Shown here: in pieces, positions 63,052 through 64,000 of the stretch
How the letters are laid out: the number at the start of each line of letters is the position of its first letter
How positions within the stretch are numbered: the stretch's first letter is position 1
Assembly: GCA_963677175.2 (NCBI GenBank)
Contig: CAXXES010000006.1
Span: forward strand, 806,001 to 870,000
DNA length: 64,000 nt
Direction of reading: 5' to 3'
Source: Sunxiuqinia sp963677175
GTDB taxonomy: Bacteria; Bacteroidota; Bacteroidia; Bacteroidales; Prolixibacteraceae
The notes under the pieces: generated by a model
What the model saw: the letters and a program-made list of their open reading frames with translations, nothing else
Databases searched by the model: none
Told to the model about the DNA's origin: nothing
Position numbers and translations under genes: made by a program

Positions 63052-63156
63052 TTACGATGCCCCCATCTTCTCCCGGCGCATCTAAAGAGGTAGTGAAGAA
63101 AACAAACCTGTCATGCGCCGAACAGGGAAACATCTTTTTAACCGCCATACGCAAAA

Positions 63157-63260
63157 GTCTGAACCGTGATTTGCAGGATGGGTTGGATGAACAGGATTAT
63201 TTGCTTACGAACGAAATTACCGGGGCGGATCAATTTCTCAAAAAACCAAGGTTAATTCTT
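63157..63260. repeat. 104-bp direct repeat, copy 2
   Basis: Partner of 62637-62740, starting GTCTGAACCGTGATTTGCAG. 520 bp separate the two starts. Confidence 0.8.
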
Positions 63261-63784
63261 CGTCGATCCTCTGTTCATCTACACTCAGGGCTCCATATAA
63301 ATGCTTTTTGTCCTCATGCCGGACAGGCACATCCTTTTCCATTCGATGAAAAGGATGCAAAAATCTTGTCAAATCGATCTCTCGTCCGGGTGATTTGACG
63401 GCCCGCGCACCGCTATGCAATAACTGTAGCCCGATGTTTACTTACTTTAAGATAAGGAGCCGTTCGAATCGAGGCTTTGCGGCTGCCCAAGCCAGGCTTA
63501 CAACCGGCGCCATATTACAAGTGAACCTCCCCCCTCCCATTTATTGTGGCACAATGACACCGAAACACCAAACTGGCACAACTTCGACCGTTTTATCTTT
63601 TTTAATCTCCTGCGTACCGCTATAGATTTTTCTGCTGTGAGAAAAAATCGGCACAGCAGGAAATCTTTAGCGATCAGGCTTTCGCCTGTTTAGCATGCAC
63701 TGCTCAAAGTGTTTGAGAGCCTTGCTCAAGAAGCTTGAGTACACCGCTCAAGCCACCGGAGTAGGTTGCGGTGATTACAAATCC

Positions 63785-63821
63785 CCGGTTAAGAGGCCGG
63801 AATTGCAAATTCCGGCCAGCC
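63785..63821. repeat. 37-bp palindromic repeat, copy 2
   Basis: Same sequence as 62470-62506 except A to G in AAGAGG; the inverted repeat is at 63795-63817. Confidence 0.8.
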
Positions 63822-63911
63822 GGAGATTTAGGGGTTGTCGCGATACCGTTACTTATATATTATAAGTTATTGAAATGTAAAACTCACTTTTCGGACACCC
63901 TCATTTTAAGT

Positions 63912-63939
63912 AACCCAGCCGTAAATTTACGGCTGGGTT
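63912..63939. terminator. 28-bp perfect palindrome after an outer-membrane protein gene
   Basis: AACCCAGCCGTAAA followed by its reverse complement, 10 bp after the stop codon of the minus-strand gene at the window end. A strong stem but no T run on the minus strand, so it may be a 3'-end stabiliser rather than a classic terminator. Confidence 0.5.
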
Positions 63940-63948
63940 CATCTTTGT

Positions 63949-64000
63949 TTAAATCTTCTTTCCAATATAAAACATATAGCCATAATATGCTTTGTATTTG
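63949..64000 (-). CDS. C-terminal tip of a probable outer-membrane beta-barrel protein (runs off window)
   Basis: The last 17 codons read KYKAYYGYMFYIGKKI and stop (TAA at 63951-63949). Alternating aromatic residues ending in a lysine-rich tip are typical of the last strand of outer-membrane barrels. The rest lies beyond the window, so the family is not known. Confidence 0.45.
   Translation of the reverse strand, partial: KYKAYYGYMFYIGKKI

Larger units (their letters stand above)
61874..63948. other. Gene-free, repeat-rich region
   Basis: About 2.1 kb with no convincing gene on either strand. The open frames present have coding-unlike composition and cross the repeats. It contains a 21-nt-phased degenerate array, two copies of a 104-bp direct repeat, two copies of a 37-bp palindromic repeat, two CCCCGGGT hairpins, a GCTCAAG-rich stretch (63684-63760) and a 28-bp palindrome, all listed separately. 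Confidence 0.75.

Noticed and set aside
63684..63760. GCTCAAG-rich stretch as a regulatory array
   Set aside because: Three imperfect units of about 22 nt in a repeat-rich, gene-free region; too few and too degenerate to interpret.

Overview
The window comes from a Bacteroidota genome, most likely Bacteroidales or Marinilabiliales and possibly Prolixibacteraceae-like; the family is inferred. The evidence is three ECF-sigma/FecR/SusC modules, two SusC/SusD pairs, type IX (Por) secretion C-terminal domains, RteC and DUF6573 remnants of Bacteroides-type mobile elements, and TAnnTTTG promoter boxes. Almost every gene from 1 to 56 kb lies on the minus strand.

Layout. (A) 1-3248: start of a third carbohydrate-uptake locus (ECF sigma, FecR, 5' part of susC, which runs off the window). 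(B) 3367-21153: a complete alpha-galactoside utilisation locus. In transcription order it holds galM, a GH97 with a T9SS tail, ECF sigma, FecR, SusC, SusD, GH36, a GH97 lipoprotein and a secreted GH27/36-like enzyme. (C) 21339-23343: an AraC regulator and an SDR oxidoreductase with a direct-repeat operator candidate. (D) 23.5-29.2 kb: a decayed accessory island. It has a frameshifted zinc-ribbon gene, a DUF6573 gene, an AlbA_2/Schlafen-type regulator bracketed by 52-bp direct repeats, a pRiA4b ORF-3 homologue, an unknown gene, an ISAs1-family IS whose transposase has an amber codon, and an RteC gene cut off at the IS end. (E) 29.3-47.1 kb: a rhamnoside locus with ECF sigma, FecR, SusC, SusD, two GH78, one GH106 and one GH5-like enzyme. 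(F) A tyrosine recombinase next to tRNA-Pro(CGG). (G) 49.0-56.3 kb: an ArsR-controlled RND efflux operon with matching operator palindromes. (H) 56.5-58.5 kb: a plus-strand four-gene cassette that looks like a phage lysis module. (I) An AlaDH/PNT-type dehydrogenase, a wrecked class I fructose-bisphosphate aldolase and an IS4-like element. (J) 61.9-63.9 kb: gene-free, repeat-rich DNA.

The most interesting regulatory signal is shared by all three loci. A perfect TAnnTTTG -7 box on the plus strand begins exactly at the complement of the susC start-codon A. It is followed within about 60-130 bp by an intrinsic terminator on the same strand, before fecR. This matches the position expected of cis-antisense sRNAs of the DonS type, here in non-Bacteroides-like loci. 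The second is the self-contained amidase/holin-like/coiled-coil cassette at 56.5 kb.

Decay is prominent. The aldolase, both transposases, the zinc-ribbon gene and rteC each carry an identifiable lesion, and neither IS has a visible target-site duplication, which suggests deletions or rearrangements at their edges.
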